Shown here: one piece after another, positions 7,681-15,538 of the stretch
Numbering within the stretch: position 1 is the stretch's first letter
Layout of the letters: each line of letters opens with the position of its first letter
NCBI GenBank assembly: GCA_038872535.1
Contig: JAVZJY010000004.1
Location: 27,987-91,986 of the forward strand
Direction of reading: 5' to 3'
DNA: 64,000 nucleotides
From: JASEJA01 sp038872535
GTDB taxonomy: Archaea; Thermoproteota; Bathyarchaeia; Bathyarchaeales; Bathycorpusculaceae
The notes under the pieces: generated by a model
Seen by the model: the letters and a program-made list of their open reading frames with translations, nothing else
Database searches by the model: none
Told to the model about the DNA's origin: nothing
Made by a program: the position numbers and the translations under genes

Positions 7681-8216
7681 TAATGATAACAATTGAAAAA
7701 GTACGCCAGAGAGCGGAAAGCGACGCAAAAACTCGTGGCTACTACTTAAACCCAAACCCAAATTTCCTCAGAGACCTCCTCGAAGGACTAAAAAGAAATG
7801 AAGAACGTTATGGATATCCCTCATGCCCTTGCAGATTAGCTTCAGGAAAACTTGAGTTTGACAGAGACATAATATGTCCATGCGATTATCGAGACCCAGA
7901 TGTTGAAGAGTTTGGTGCTTGCTACTGTGCACTTTATGTTAGAAAGGATGTGTTTGAAGGAAAAACTCCACTTATGCCAGTACCTGAACGTAGACCGCTA
8001 GAGAAACAAGCCAGAGCTTATGGAAAAACTGAAGAAACTTCCGAAACTTCGGCATTGGTTGCTAAAAAGCCATCTGAGATAAAACTGAAACTCTGGTATT
8101 GCAAACAGTGCGGCTACGTGGTTTTTCGTGAAGACCCGCCATATGTTTGTCCAATCTGCAAGGCGAAAAGGGAGATGTTTGCTCCAATAGAAATATCCAC
8201 TATCTTAAGCGGATAA
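7677..8216 (+). CDS. ferredoxin:thioredoxin reductase catalytic subunit fused to a rubredoxin-like domain
   Basis: Residues 1-100 form the FTR beta-subunit fold: CPCR (about 50-53), ICPCDYRDPDVEEFG and CYCALYV supply the [4Fe-4S] ligands and the redox-active cysteine pair. A linker leads to a C-terminal rubredoxin-like knuckle pair, CKQCGY and CPICKAK (about 142-165), as in rubrerythrins. The fusion would let electrons enter through a rubredoxin site or a ferredoxin and leave to the glutaredoxin encoded just upstream. The start is TTG at 7677 (GGAGAT 9 bp upstream) or ATG at 7683. No FTR alpha (variable) subunit is nearby, as expected for archaeal and anaerobe forms. Confidence 0.9.
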   Translation: MIMITIEKVRQRAESDAKTRGYYLNPNPNFLRDLLEGLKRNEERYGYPSCPCRLASGKLEFDRDIICPCDYRDPDVEEFGACYCALYVRKDVFEGKTPLMPVPERRPLEKQARAYGKTEETSETSALVAKKPSEIKLKLWYCKQCGYVVFREDPPYVCPICKAKREMFAPIEISTILSG

Positions 8217-8226
8217 ACCCGAGCGT

Positions 8227-8376
8227 TTACCTTGACACTTTAATTTCAATTTCCTTCCAATCCTTCTTTATCCCCTTTAAAGAAGTTACTGCTCCAACAA
8301 TGGTTCCGCTTAAGATTTTTACCACAAACTCATTAAGGCTTATTTCTTCGCCGTCAACAATCAATTTTGTTTTCAA
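8227..8376 (-). CDS. small conserved-looking archaeal protein, 49 aa
   Basis: A TTG-started reading frame with GGTGATG 5 bp upstream encodes 49 residues: an alternating hydrophobic strand (LKTKLIVDGEEI), an amphipathic helix (LNEFVVKILSGTIVGAVTSLKG) and a final strand (DWKEIEIKV). It resembles short archaeal proteins of the same layout that I have seen annotated as hypothetical. There are no cysteines and no known motif. It is convergent with the FTR gene (stops 10 bp apart). Function unknown. Confidence 0.65.
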   Translation of the reverse strand: MKTKLIVDGEEISLNEFVVKILSGTIVGAVTSLKGIKKDWKEIEIKVSR

Positions 8377-8429
8377 GCAGCATCACCTATCACATTTTTG
8401 TTAGGATGATAAGTAAAAGCTTTGCTTAT

Positions 8430-9314
8430 TTAATGCTCGCTAATCGCTTTTGGATATCCTTCATCTTCTAATTGAATGGTTGTGTGGTCTATCCCAAACT
8501 CCTCGCTTAGAATTTTCATTAAATCTGAAAGAAGTTTCTTCTTATCAGTTTCCTTGTTCACTACTACGTGGCAACTCATGCAACACATCTGAGTCGGAGT
8601 GATGCACCAGACATGGAGGTCGTGCACTTCATTCACGCCTTCTTGTTCCATAATCCTCTGTTCCACAGCATTTAAGTTAATGCCATATGGAACTCCTTCG
8701 AGGAGAACGTTTACGGATTCTCGAACAAGTTTCCAAGAACTGTAAAATATTAATGCACCTAACATCATGCTGATTATGGCGTCTGCTTGATACCACCCCG
8801 TAAAATACATAATCAATCCAGCAGAAATTGCTCCAATAGACCCTAAAGCGTCGGCTATAACATGGAGGAAAGCGCCTTTAACGTTTAGGCTTTCACTCTT
8901 TGATTTGGAAAGAGTAATAGCGGATAATCCGTTAGCTGCTAAACCGGAGAAGGCTATGATGAGCATGTTTAGGCTTTCTACTTGAATTGGATTTTGGAAT
9001 CGCTGAATTGCCTCGTAAAAAATGAAAATCACGACACCCCATAAGAAGACGCCATTCAAAAAAGCAGCAAGGATTTCTGCCCTATAATATCCAAAAGTCT
9101 TTTTCACATTTGTTGGACGAGTTGAGATCCATGCAGCCATAATGGCGAAAGTTAAGGCTGCAGCGTCATTTAACATGTGCCAAGCATCCGCTAGGAGGGC
9201 GAGGCTGTTTGTTAATATTCCGCCGACTAATTCAATGATGAAGAATGATAGGGTGATGCCTAAGGCTATTTCCAAGTATTTCACGCTTTTTACTTGGTGA
9301 TTATTTTTGCTCAT
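8430..9314 (-). CDS. cation diffusion facilitator (Zn/Co/Fe exporter)
   Basis: A 294-aa CDF transporter with six predicted membrane helices, the metal-binding HxxxD motifs in TM2 (HMLNDAA) and TM5 (HVIADALGS), and a C-terminal cytoplasmic metal-sensing domain (VNEVHDLHVWCIT, then a His/Cys-rich strand with CCMSCHV and DHTTIQLE). These exporters remove Zn2+ or similar ions in exchange for protons. I start at the ATG at 9314; a longer frame to 9389 overlaps the upstream membrane gene and looks non-coding. The upstream gene stops 23 bp before this ATG, so the two probably share a transcript. The exact metal is not readable from sequence. Confidence 0.9.
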   Translation of the reverse strand: MSKNNHQVKSVKYLEIALGITLSFFIIELVGGILTNSLALLADAWHMLNDAAALTFAIMAAWISTRPTNVKKTFGYYRAEILAAFLNGVFLWGVVIFIFYEAIQRFQNPIQVESLNMLIIAFSGLAANGLSAITLSKSKSESLNVKGAFLHVIADALGSIGAISAGLIMYFTGWYQADAIISMMLGALIFYSSWKLVRESVNVLLEGVPYGINLNAVEQRIMEQEGVNEVHDLHVWCITPTQMCCMSCHVVVNKETDKKKLLSDLMKILSEEFGIDHTTIQLEDEGYPKAISEH

Positions 9315-9337
9315 TGGAACACACTTGCTTGTACTAT

Positions 9338-9925
9338 CTAACCTCTTATTCTTATTTTTTGAACAAAATAAGCCAAAATGATGAGACAAGCCGCAAGCGT
9401 TAGCATACTTGAAACGGTGATGACTATGATATTTCCTGTTTCTAAAATAAATGCTACAGAGACAGCAGCTAGAAAAACACCGAAATACAGGCTTGCATTG
9501 CTGCGCAAGAATTGGGTGAATTCCATGCGGATGAGCCTTGAATATCTAACTAACAAAATTAGGATTGATGCAAAAGCAAGAAATATTATTATAATCGTAT
9601 AAGTTATTCCAGCCCAATAATTCTCACTTTCCAATGTTAGCAGAAGCCCAAATTCATCCCCTATAAGCCCACCTCCAGCACCAAAAAGAATTGCTGCCAA
9701 CCTTGTGATTCGCTCGCTCTCATAGCTTATGCCTAACCAACCGCCTATGGCGAGCATGGCTAAACCATACCAAAAATGGTGAATGTGAAGGTCGCCGCTA
9801 ATTAAAACAAAGTTTGGGTTAAAGGTCGTGAATGTTCTGGCAATCATGAAAGAACCTATGAAAGAGACTAAAGCTAACAGCGAAAGATTAGGCTTTGTCT
9901 TTGTTTTTTCTGAAATTTGCTTCAT
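9338..9925 (-). CDS. conserved-type integral membrane protein, five to six TM segments
   Basis: A 195-aa hydrophobic protein. Predicted helices lie at about residues 15-32, 48-66, 73-92, 102-124, 143-160 and 165-188. A soluble-looking GDLHIHHFWYG segment carries three histidines before the second helix and could bind a metal; GAGGGLIGDEFGLLL forms a glycine-rich hairpin. I do not recognise the family with certainty. Its linkage to the CDF exporter hints at metal handling, by context only. GGGAGG lies directly before the ATG, which is unusually close spacing. Confidence 0.7.
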   Translation of the reverse strand: MKQISEKTKTKPNLSLLALVSFIGSFMIARTFTTFNPNFVLISGDLHIHHFWYGLAMLAIGGWLGISYESERITRLAAILFGAGGGLIGDEFGLLLTLESENYWAGITYTIIIIFLAFASILILLVRYSRLIRMEFTQFLRSNASLYFGVFLAAVSVAFILETGNIIVITVSSMLTLAACLIILAYFVQKIRIRG

Positions 9926-9998
9926 CCTCCCATTTTCAACACATTAAAAACTTTTGTAATTTTATTATAGTTTACTTTCTAAAACGAAGAGTTAATTG

Positions 9999-10934
9999 TC
10001 AAGGCATTTTGCTTAAAGTGACTTCAAACTGCCGCTGCAAACCTTCGCTTATGGCAAATATTCTCACTTTATCTCCAACTCGCTTTTTATGAAGCCCCCT
10101 CACCAAGTCTTCAATGGTGTAAATGGTTGTTCCATTCATTCTAAAAATTATGTCGCCAGCGGCTATTCCAACATTGTCTGCTGGGCTTCCATTCACAACC
10201 CTTGTCACAAGCACTCCATGTTCTACTGGCAAATCGTAGTAGCGAGCCATTTCTTCCGTAATGCTTAAGCCTATTATTCCAAGCCAAGGTCTAGTGGAAA
10301 TTCCATTCGTAATTATTTCATTTGCACATCTTTTAGCAGAGTTTATTGGGATGGCAAATCCTATGCCTTGAGCATATGGGATTATTGCAGTGTTTATCGC
10401 CACAACCTTACCTTCAAGATTCACTAATGGTCCGCCACTATTTCCAGGGTTTATGGCAGCATCCGTTTGCACAAGGTTTTCCAAAAATTCGTTTTCAGAC
10501 TCTATAGTCCTGTTAACCGCACTTACGACACCCGTAGTCACTGTGGGACCGCCCGCTAACCCAAACGGGTTTCCAATGGCGTAAACTCTTTGTCCGACTC
10601 TAAGCTTGTCTGAGTCTCCAAGTTCGGCTGAGGGAAGAGAATTCCGGTCAACCTTTACAACAGCTATGTCATGTACGGTGCAGGAGCCCACCAATTTTCC
10701 TTCTAATATTTCACCGTTCCATAATGTTACGGAAATTTTTTCTGCTCCTCCAACAACATGATTGTTAGTTAATATGTAGCCTTTAGGGTCAATTATTGTT
10801 CCAGAACCCATACCCTTCACTGGGACAACTTGATAAAATATATGATGGACAAGTTTTATTGTGCTTATGTTGACTACGCTTTTGCTCACTTTTTCTAATA
10901 TGTCAAGAAGCGCTTCTTCATCAGAATTGGGCAT
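9999..10934 (-). CDS. HtrA/DegP-like serine protease with PDZ domain
   Basis: A trypsin-fold protease domain (about residues 20-210) with the full triad: His in LTNNHVV, Asp in VHDIAVVKVD and Ser in GNSGGPLV. One C-terminal PDZ domain (about 225-308) begins at RPWLGI. No signal peptide or membrane anchor is visible, so it should act in the cytoplasm, unlike bacterial HtrA. The ATG at 10934 has GAGGTG 6 bp upstream; a GTG three codons earlier overlaps that site. It follows the Cys-rich HTH regulator by 33 bp and probably shares its palindrome-controlled promoter. It likely degrades or refolds damaged proteins during metal or thiol stress (inference). Confidence 0.93.
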   Translation of the reverse strand: MPNSDEEALLDILEKVSKSVVNISTIKLVHHIFYQVVPVKGMGSGTIIDPKGYILTNNHVVGGAEKISVTLWNGEILEGKLVGSCTVHDIAVVKVDRNSLPSAELGDSDKLRVGQRVYAIGNPFGLAGGPTVTTGVVSAVNRTIESENEFLENLVQTDAAINPGNSGGPLVNLEGKVVAINTAIIPYAQGIGFAIPINSAKRCANEIITNGISTRPWLGIIGLSITEEMARYYDLPVEHGVLVTRVVNGSPADNVGIAAGDIIFRMNGTTIYTIEDLVRGLHKKRVGDKVRIFAISEGLQRQFEVTLSKMP

Positions 10935-10967
10935 TTTCTTCACCTCTAAACTTTGTCAATTCTTATT

Positions 10968-11366
10968 CTAATAAGTTTTTGTTGTTAAGCAGAAATCGCA
11001 CTTTTCCATGATTATTTTTGGCTCCGTTTTTTGACAGAATTGGCACATAATGCCTGTTTTTCTTATGAGTATGCATGCTTGGCAAAAAGTTTTCAGAAAT
11101 TCTCTTCTTTGATAATTTCCCTCTTCTAGTGAGCTCACCATTTTCTCTATTAGGGGTTCTATTTCTTCTACGCTATCGATTTTTATTGCGTAGCCTCTGA
11201 CTTTTCTGGTGTATTTACTTACTGCACTTTGGGATATTCCCAAAATTTCTGCAACCTTTTCTTGTTTTAGACCATGTTTTTCCACGAGTTGTTTTGCCAT
11301 TAACGCTTTCACTGCTGGTATGACGGATTTTACGGCAACCTCGCATGGAAGTATCAAGTTTTTCAC
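10968..11366 (-). CDS. HTH transcriptional regulator with C-terminal cysteine clusters
   Basis: A 132-aa predicted regulator of the COG2522 type. The helix-turn-helix lies at about residues 35-58 (LKQEKVAEILGISQSAVSKYTR). The C-terminal third holds CQAC, CQFC and CDFC pairs plus an early C8, suited to binding Cu(I), Zn or an Fe-S cluster. The GTG start is close to a leaderless position: the TATA-like TTAAATACTTTT (11389-11400, minus) is only about 25 bp upstream and directly abuts a palindrome (11403-11416). The same palindrome is found at the Cu-ATPase and isochorismatase promoters, so this protein is the best candidate for a metal-responsive regulator of the 10-16 kb genes. Confidence 0.8.
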   Translation of the reverse strand: MKNLILPCEVAVKSVIPAVKALMAKQLVEKHGLKQEKVAEILGISQSAVSKYTRKVRGYAIKIDSVEEIEPLIEKMVSSLEEGNYQRREFLKTFCQACILIRKTGIMCQFCQKTEPKIIMEKCDFCLTTKTY

Positions 11367-11402
11367 ACCATTTAGGTATTTTGTTGGGAAAAGTATTTAA
11401 GC

Positions 11403-11416
11403 ATGACGTATGTCAT
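11403..11416. promoter_or_regulatory. Palindromic operator, copy A (regulator promoter)
   Basis: ATGACGTATGTCAT forms the inverted repeat ATGAC-N4-GTCAT. It lies immediately upstream of the TATA-like element of the Cys-rich HTH gene, 37 bp from its start codon. Two near-copies occur at 13667 and 16136. Confidence 0.65.
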
Positions 11417-11425
11417 AATATTTCA

Positions 11426-11504
11426 GCGTATGCCCACGACAAAACTAAACAATAAAACTAACTTTTAACCGAACTCTCCTTTCTCCCAAAGTCGTGGCAT
11501 ACGC
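11426..11504. repeat. 14-15 bp inverted repeat with 50-nt spacer
   Basis: GCGTATGCCCACGAC (11426-11440) and GTCGTGGCATACGC (11491-11504) are complementary except for one extra C in the left arm. The spacer is A/pyrimidine-rich. It lies between the 3' end of the Cu-ATPase gene and the regulator promoter, in otherwise gene-free sequence. It could be a transcript hairpin, a terminator or a further pair of regulator half-sites; CGTATG is shared with the palindromes. Confidence 0.6.
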
Positions 11505-11525
11505 AAAATTTTAACAAAAGTTTCT

Positions 11526-13646
11526 TTATTTTTTGATTTTGTATTTCTTTGGATTTTTCTTAAACTCTTCTCCGCAGTGTTTTGAACAGAAATAAACCGT
11601 TTGTCCTTCATACTCGATTCTGCTGTAAGCTGTTTCTGGATCAATCTTCATTCCGCAAACTGGGTCTGTGACTAATTTTTTCTTTTTCGCCATCAGTTTC
11701 ACCTCCGCGGGTTCATATTTTCTTAAGGTTTGAGCATTAAATGCGACTATAACTGTGCTTAAAGACATAACTATTGCTCCTATTGCTGGGTTCAGATTTA
11801 CGCTGCTGGCTGCTAATGGCAAAGTTATGATGTTGTAGCCTGCTGCCCACCACAAATTCTGAACCATCTTTGAATATGTCTTCTTAGAAAGGTCCATGAG
11901 TTTTGGAACATCTCTAGGGTCATTTTTTACAAGGATTATGTCTGCGCTTTCTATGGCTACGTCTGTGCCTGCGCCTATGGCTATGCCTACATCAGCTGTG
12001 ACGAGGGCTGGGGCGTCGTTTATGCCGTCGCCTACCATTGCAACCTTATAGCCACTTTCCTTTAGATATTTTATTTTTTCTGCTTTTTTGTCTGGCAAAA
12101 CTTGGGCAAAATAATTGTCTATGCCTAGTTCTTTTGCAACCCAGCGAGCAACATCTTCAGAATCTCCTGTAAGCATGTAAACTTTTAATCCCTTCTCCTT
12201 CAGTCTTTTAACAGCTTCAAAGGATTCCTCCCTTATTCTGTCAGAAAGCGCCAAGGCTCCAGCAAGTTTCCCATCAACCACTGTGAAAACTACGGTTTTT
12301 CCCTGTTCCTGCAGTTCTTTTATTTTCTCGTCGTTTACATTTATTTTCATTCCATTGAGAAGGTTTACGCTTCCAACGTAAACTTCGCTTTTCCCAACCT
12401 TTGCATAAGCGCCTTTTCCGGGTAATGCCTTAAACTCTTTGGTTTTTGGAATTTGGATGCCATTTTCTTTTGCGTATTCTACGATGGCTTTGGCTATTAT
12501 GTGCTCCGAATTAATTTCAACACTTGATGTCAGTTTTAAAAGTTCATTTTTTGGGATGAAGGAAACTATGTCGCTGACGCCGAACTTGCCTAAGGTTAGT
12601 GTTCCAGTTTTGTCGAAGACTATAGCGTTTACATCTTTAATCATTTCAAATGCTTTTCTGTCACGGATTAGTATCCCACTTTTGGCGGTTATTGAAGTTG
12701 AAAGAGCAACAACTAACGGAATTGCCAAGCCCAAGGCATGAGGACAAGCAATGACTAAAACTGTGACTGTTCTTTCAAGCGCTATGTCACCGAATCCGAG
12801 AAGAGACCAAACTGTGTAGGTTATTATTGCAACTCCAAGAGCCACATAAAAAAGAAGAGCGGCAGCCCTATTCGCCAAATCTTGAGTTCGCGACCTGCTT
12901 TCTTGAGCCTGCCTAACAAGCTTTATCACTTGAGATAGATAGGTTTCCTCTCCAGTCCTTTCTATTTTCACTTTTAAGACGCCTTCTCCGTTTATTGCAC
13001 CACCAATAACTTTGTCCATTGCGCCTTTGTGGATGGGCTTGGATTCACCTGTCAACAAAGCCTCGTTAACTGAGGATTCACCTTCAATCACGATGCCGTC
13101 TGATGGGATTTTCTCGCCTGGACGCACAAGAACTCTGTCGTCGACACGCAACTCCGAAACTGGAATGTCTTCGATTTCGTTGTTTTTTAGACGATGAGCG
13201 GCAGTGGGCATTATTCTAATGAGTTCTTCCAGCGCCATTGAAGCGCCCATAACGCTTTTGGCTTCTATCCAGTGACCCAAAAGCATAACGTCTATTAGCG
13301 TGGCAAGTTCCCAAAAGAAATCCATGCCTAAAGGAAAGAAAACAGTTGCTGCAGAGTAGAGAAAGGCTACCGTTATTGCTGTTCCTATTAGCGTCATCAT
13401 TCCTGGCTGTCGAGTTTTTACTTCATCCGCTAAGCCATTAAGGAAAGGCCATCCACCGTAAAGGTAAACGATTATGGATAAAAAGAGTAAGATTTCTTTC
13501 TTGAATGGTATTTGTAATGCTTGAAGAATTGGAAACCATGTTTGCATCATTTCTGAGAGAAGCAGAATTGGTACTGTTAATATTAGCGAAATCCAGAACT
13601 TGTTTTTGAATTCTTGTATGTGGTGGGCGTGGTGTTGATGTTGCAT
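11526..13646 (-). CDS. copB: CopB-type Cu-exporting P1B-ATPase with C-terminal YHS domain
   Basis: A 706-aa heavy-metal pump. A His-rich N-terminus (MQHQHHAHH) replaces the usual HMA domain. Then come the actuator motif LTGES (198-202), the transmembrane metal motif CPH (301-303), the phosphorylation site DKTGT (345-349) and GDGINDAPAL. CPH plus a His-rich tail defines the P1B-3 (CopB) group, linked with Cu(II)/Cu(I) export. The last 50 residues form a TRASH/YHS module (DPVCGM, YFCSKHC), often a metallochaperone-like site. The start ATG is 20 bp from palindrome copy B (13667-13680), implying control by the neighbouring Cys-rich regulator. Confidence 0.93.
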   Translation of the reverse strand: MQHQHHAHHIQEFKNKFWISLILTVPILLLSEMMQTWFPILQALQIPFKKEILLFLSIIVYLYGGWPFLNGLADEVKTRQPGMMTLIGTAITVAFLYSAATVFFPLGMDFFWELATLIDVMLLGHWIEAKSVMGASMALEELIRIMPTAAHRLKNNEIEDIPVSELRVDDRVLVRPGEKIPSDGIVIEGESSVNEALLTGESKPIHKGAMDKVIGGAINGEGVLKVKIERTGEETYLSQVIKLVRQAQESRSRTQDLANRAAALLFYVALGVAIITYTVWSLLGFGDIALERTVTVLVIACPHALGLAIPLVVALSTSITAKSGILIRDRKAFEMIKDVNAIVFDKTGTLTLGKFGVSDIVSFIPKNELLKLTSSVEINSEHIIAKAIVEYAKENGIQIPKTKEFKALPGKGAYAKVGKSEVYVGSVNLLNGMKINVNDEKIKELQEQGKTVVFTVVDGKLAGALALSDRIREESFEAVKRLKEKGLKVYMLTGDSEDVARWVAKELGIDNYFAQVLPDKKAEKIKYLKESGYKVAMVGDGINDAPALVTADVGIAIGAGTDVAIESADIILVKNDPRDVPKLMDLSKKTYSKMVQNLWWAAGYNIITLPLAASSVNLNPAIGAIVMSLSTVIVAFNAQTLRKYEPAEVKLMAKKKKLVTDPVCGMKIDPETAYSRIEYEGQTVYFCSKHCGEEFKKNPKKYKIKK

Positions 13647-13666
13647 GTTTTCACTTATTGTTTAAT

Positions 13667-13680
13667 ATGCCGTATGTCAT
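13667..13680. promoter_or_regulatory. Palindromic operator, copy B (Cu-ATPase promoter)
   Basis: ATGCCGTATGTCAT differs from copy A by one base. It ends 20 bp before the copB start codon and overlaps the A/T-rich promoter region, a position suited to repression. Confidence 0.6.
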
Positions 13681-13739
13681 AAAAACTTGTCGGTTAACAA
13701 ACCAAAAGATGAATGGACAATTCGATTAGTTATGCAGTT

Positions 13740-14219
13740 TTATCCTCCTGGAGCACCATGGAATGGAACATTCTTCCAGAGCAAATCCCACCAGTCAGCC
13801 TCTGTTATAGCTTCACCCCTAACAAGAATCTCCAAAACCATCTTCAATAACTCATGATGCCTCTTCTCATCCTCCAAAATGGCGCTTAAAAGAAGCTTAA
13901 CCTTCTCATTCTCAACACTTGGCAACACATCACTGATTTTCTTGATAAGCTCAGCTTCCATACGTATGTGCTTTTCCACAACCGCCTTCTGCCTGTCCAA
14001 CTGTTCTTGGGTAATGGCTTGTGAAACCCTTGTCAAAAGTTCAGTGGCTGCGGCATACATCTCCGCATGCTTCACCGAGTCTAAGGATATGCCCTTCAGA
14101 ACGCCTCTCACGGGCGGGTTTTTCATGTCAATTAACGCATTGTTCAGCGAGTCCACAATCTCATTTTCAATTTTAATCTGCCTCTTCATAAACTCGATTA
14201 ATTCATTTTTCGTTTTCAT
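13740..14219 (-). CDS. ferritin-like/rubrerythrin-fold diiron protein
   Basis: A 159-aa four-helix bundle. Candidate carboxylate/His ligands lie in the helices: IENEI (helix 1), VKHAEMY (helix 2), IRMEAELI (helix 3) and EDEKRHHELL (helix 4). This spacing is that of rubrerythrin/ferritin-like proteins without a rubredoxin tail. The ATG at 14219 has GGAG 6-7 bp upstream, so a GTG five codons earlier is unlikely. The tail (WWDLLWKNVPFHGAPGG) is a distinctive Trp-rich, Gly-ending peptide. It is the last gene of a minus-strand series from the isochorismatase gene. Peroxide or iron detoxification is the probable role. Confidence 0.8.
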   Translation of the reverse strand: MKTKNELIEFMKRQIKIENEIVDSLNNALIDMKNPPVRGVLKGISLDSVKHAEMYAAATELLTRVSQAITQEQLDRQKAVVEKHIRMEAELIKKISDVLPSVENEKVKLLLSAILEDEKRHHELLKMVLEILVRGEAITEADWWDLLWKNVPFHGAPGG

Positions 14220-14243
14220 AATCTTCTCCTTCACTAAAACATG

Positions 14244-14687
14244 TTAGCTTATATGCATAAGTCTTTCGGCAACTTTCCTCCCAAACTCTCTACATTTTTC
14301 TAAACCATCATGGTCAGGCGTGTACTTAATCAAAAGCGGCGGTTCAACAACTTCCATTTCAAACTTATTTTTCAAAACTTCAAGAGCCAAGCGAGGAGCT
14401 TCACCACTCCAACCATAAGAACCAAAAGCAGCTCCAATTTTTCCTTTTAAAACTATTTTTTTAACAGCTGCTTCCTCCAAAAGATTCTTTATATTTAAAG
14501 GCATGTCATGATGATATGTTGGAACTCCAAATGCTAAAGCGTCAAAACTGCCCAAAGCTTCAACAGCCATATAATAGGCTATTTCCACCTCCACTCCTTG
14601 AACTGTTCTAGCGCCTTCTGCCACGGCATTAGCCATCTTCTCAGTATTCCCAGTTCGGCTATAATAAAGAACAAGAAACTTAACCAT
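14244..14687 (-). CDS. flavodoxin / WrbA-like FMN protein
   Basis: A 147-aa flavodoxin-fold protein. The phosphate-binding loop SRTGNTEKMA follows the first strand (VKFLVLYY), GVPTYHHDMP lies near the isoalloxazine ring, and GSYGWSGEAP is the third FMN loop. These features match archaeal flavodoxins and the flavin module of flavodiiron proteins. Starting at 14687 gives the natural MVKFLVLYYS; an ATG at 14702 would add five residues. It lies 24 bp upstream of the ferritin-like gene and probably shares its transcript. It could pass electrons to the ferritin-like protein or other redox partners (inference). Confidence 0.88.
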   Translation of the reverse strand: MVKFLVLYYSRTGNTEKMANAVAEGARTVQGVEVEIAYYMAVEALGSFDALAFGVPTYHHDMPLNIKNLLEEAAVKKIVLKGKIGAAFGSYGWSGEAPRLALEVLKNKFEMEVVEPPLLIKYTPDHDGLEKCREFGRKVAERLMHIS

Positions 14688-14720
14688 ACACACCACAACC
14701 ATTCATTAATAGTTGCATGA

Positions 14721-15515
14721 CTAATTAGAATTTTGGCTTGCCGCCTGCTTTATTTCTTTTTTGAATTTTTCTGTTTCCATAAAGAAAGTTTGTATGGGTT
14801 TAGCATTAACTATGAGCCACCAGTTTTTGCGTTTTATTGATTCTTCGGGCTTTTGCCACTCGTTTATCATTTCAATTTTTATGTCGGGCAAAACTTCTCT
14901 GATAATTTGTTCAATTCTTTTTGCAAATGGATAAGAAAACTGACATGTGGAGCCATAAAGTATCACTGCTTTGTTCTTGTCTTCTTCTAACGGTTCATAT
15001 TCCACTTTTGGAACTGGTTCATATTTACCTTCAATTGGAAGATATAGCATGCTTCCTTCCTTTGTTGGGAGAAATCCGTTTTTCTTGTAAAATTCTGGCA
15101 TTGGAAGAAGTTCGCCTGTATTGAAGGCTTTTGCTAAAATGAATTTGCATGGTTTATTGCCGAGGCATGACTTCTTCATTTTAACGTCCAAGATTACTTC
15201 TCGCAATAATCTTGTGCCTATTCCAATTTTCTGCGCTTCCGATGTAGGATTGTAAATACAGTTTATTATTAGAATGCCTTCCCGCCTAAACTCTTTAGTT
15301 ATGTCAGCTTCTTCTGGATAATAGAGTATCTGCGCAGCGGGTTTTCCGTTATAATAAGCAATTTTTGCGCATGATCCATAAGTGTTAAGCATTTCATGTA
15401 ACCATCGTCTTTTCAATGCTATGCCTTGCTGATGGATTGGGTCGCTGAGCCTTTTGGAAGAGCAAACGTAAATGAGGTCTTCTATGTTTGAGTCTTGAAG
15501 GTTTTCAATTCTCAC
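14721..15515 (-). CDS. GNAT acetyltransferase with C-terminal YoaP-like domain
   Basis: The N-terminal 165 residues form a GNAT fold: the acetyl-CoA loop is AQKIGIGTRLL and the late strand is FYKKNGFLPT. The C-terminal 90 residues look like the thioredoxin-like YoaP domain, with YGSTCQFSYPFA holding a single cysteine where a redox motif would be, then IRE...IKIEMINEW. The two-domain layout matches Bacillus YoaP-type proteins of unknown substrate. Length is 264 aa. It sits 24 bp after the isochorismatase gene and 34 bp before flavodoxin, within the palindrome-controlled group. The lone cysteine may act as a thiol sensor (inference). Confidence 0.8.
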   Translation of the reverse strand: MRIENLQDSNIEDLIYVCSSKRLSDPIHQQGIALKRRWLHEMLNTYGSCAKIAYYNGKPAAQILYYPEEADITKEFRREGILIINCIYNPTSEAQKIGIGTRLLREVILDVKMKKSCLGNKPCKFILAKAFNTGELLPMPEFYKKNGFLPTKEGSMLYLPIEGKYEPVPKVEYEPLEEDKNKAVILYGSTCQFSYPFAKRIEQIIREVLPDIKIEMINEWQKPEESIKRKNWWLIVNAKPIQTFFMETEKFKKEIKQAASQNSN

Positions 15516-15538
15516 TTTTCCCGCACCGATTTTTACCT

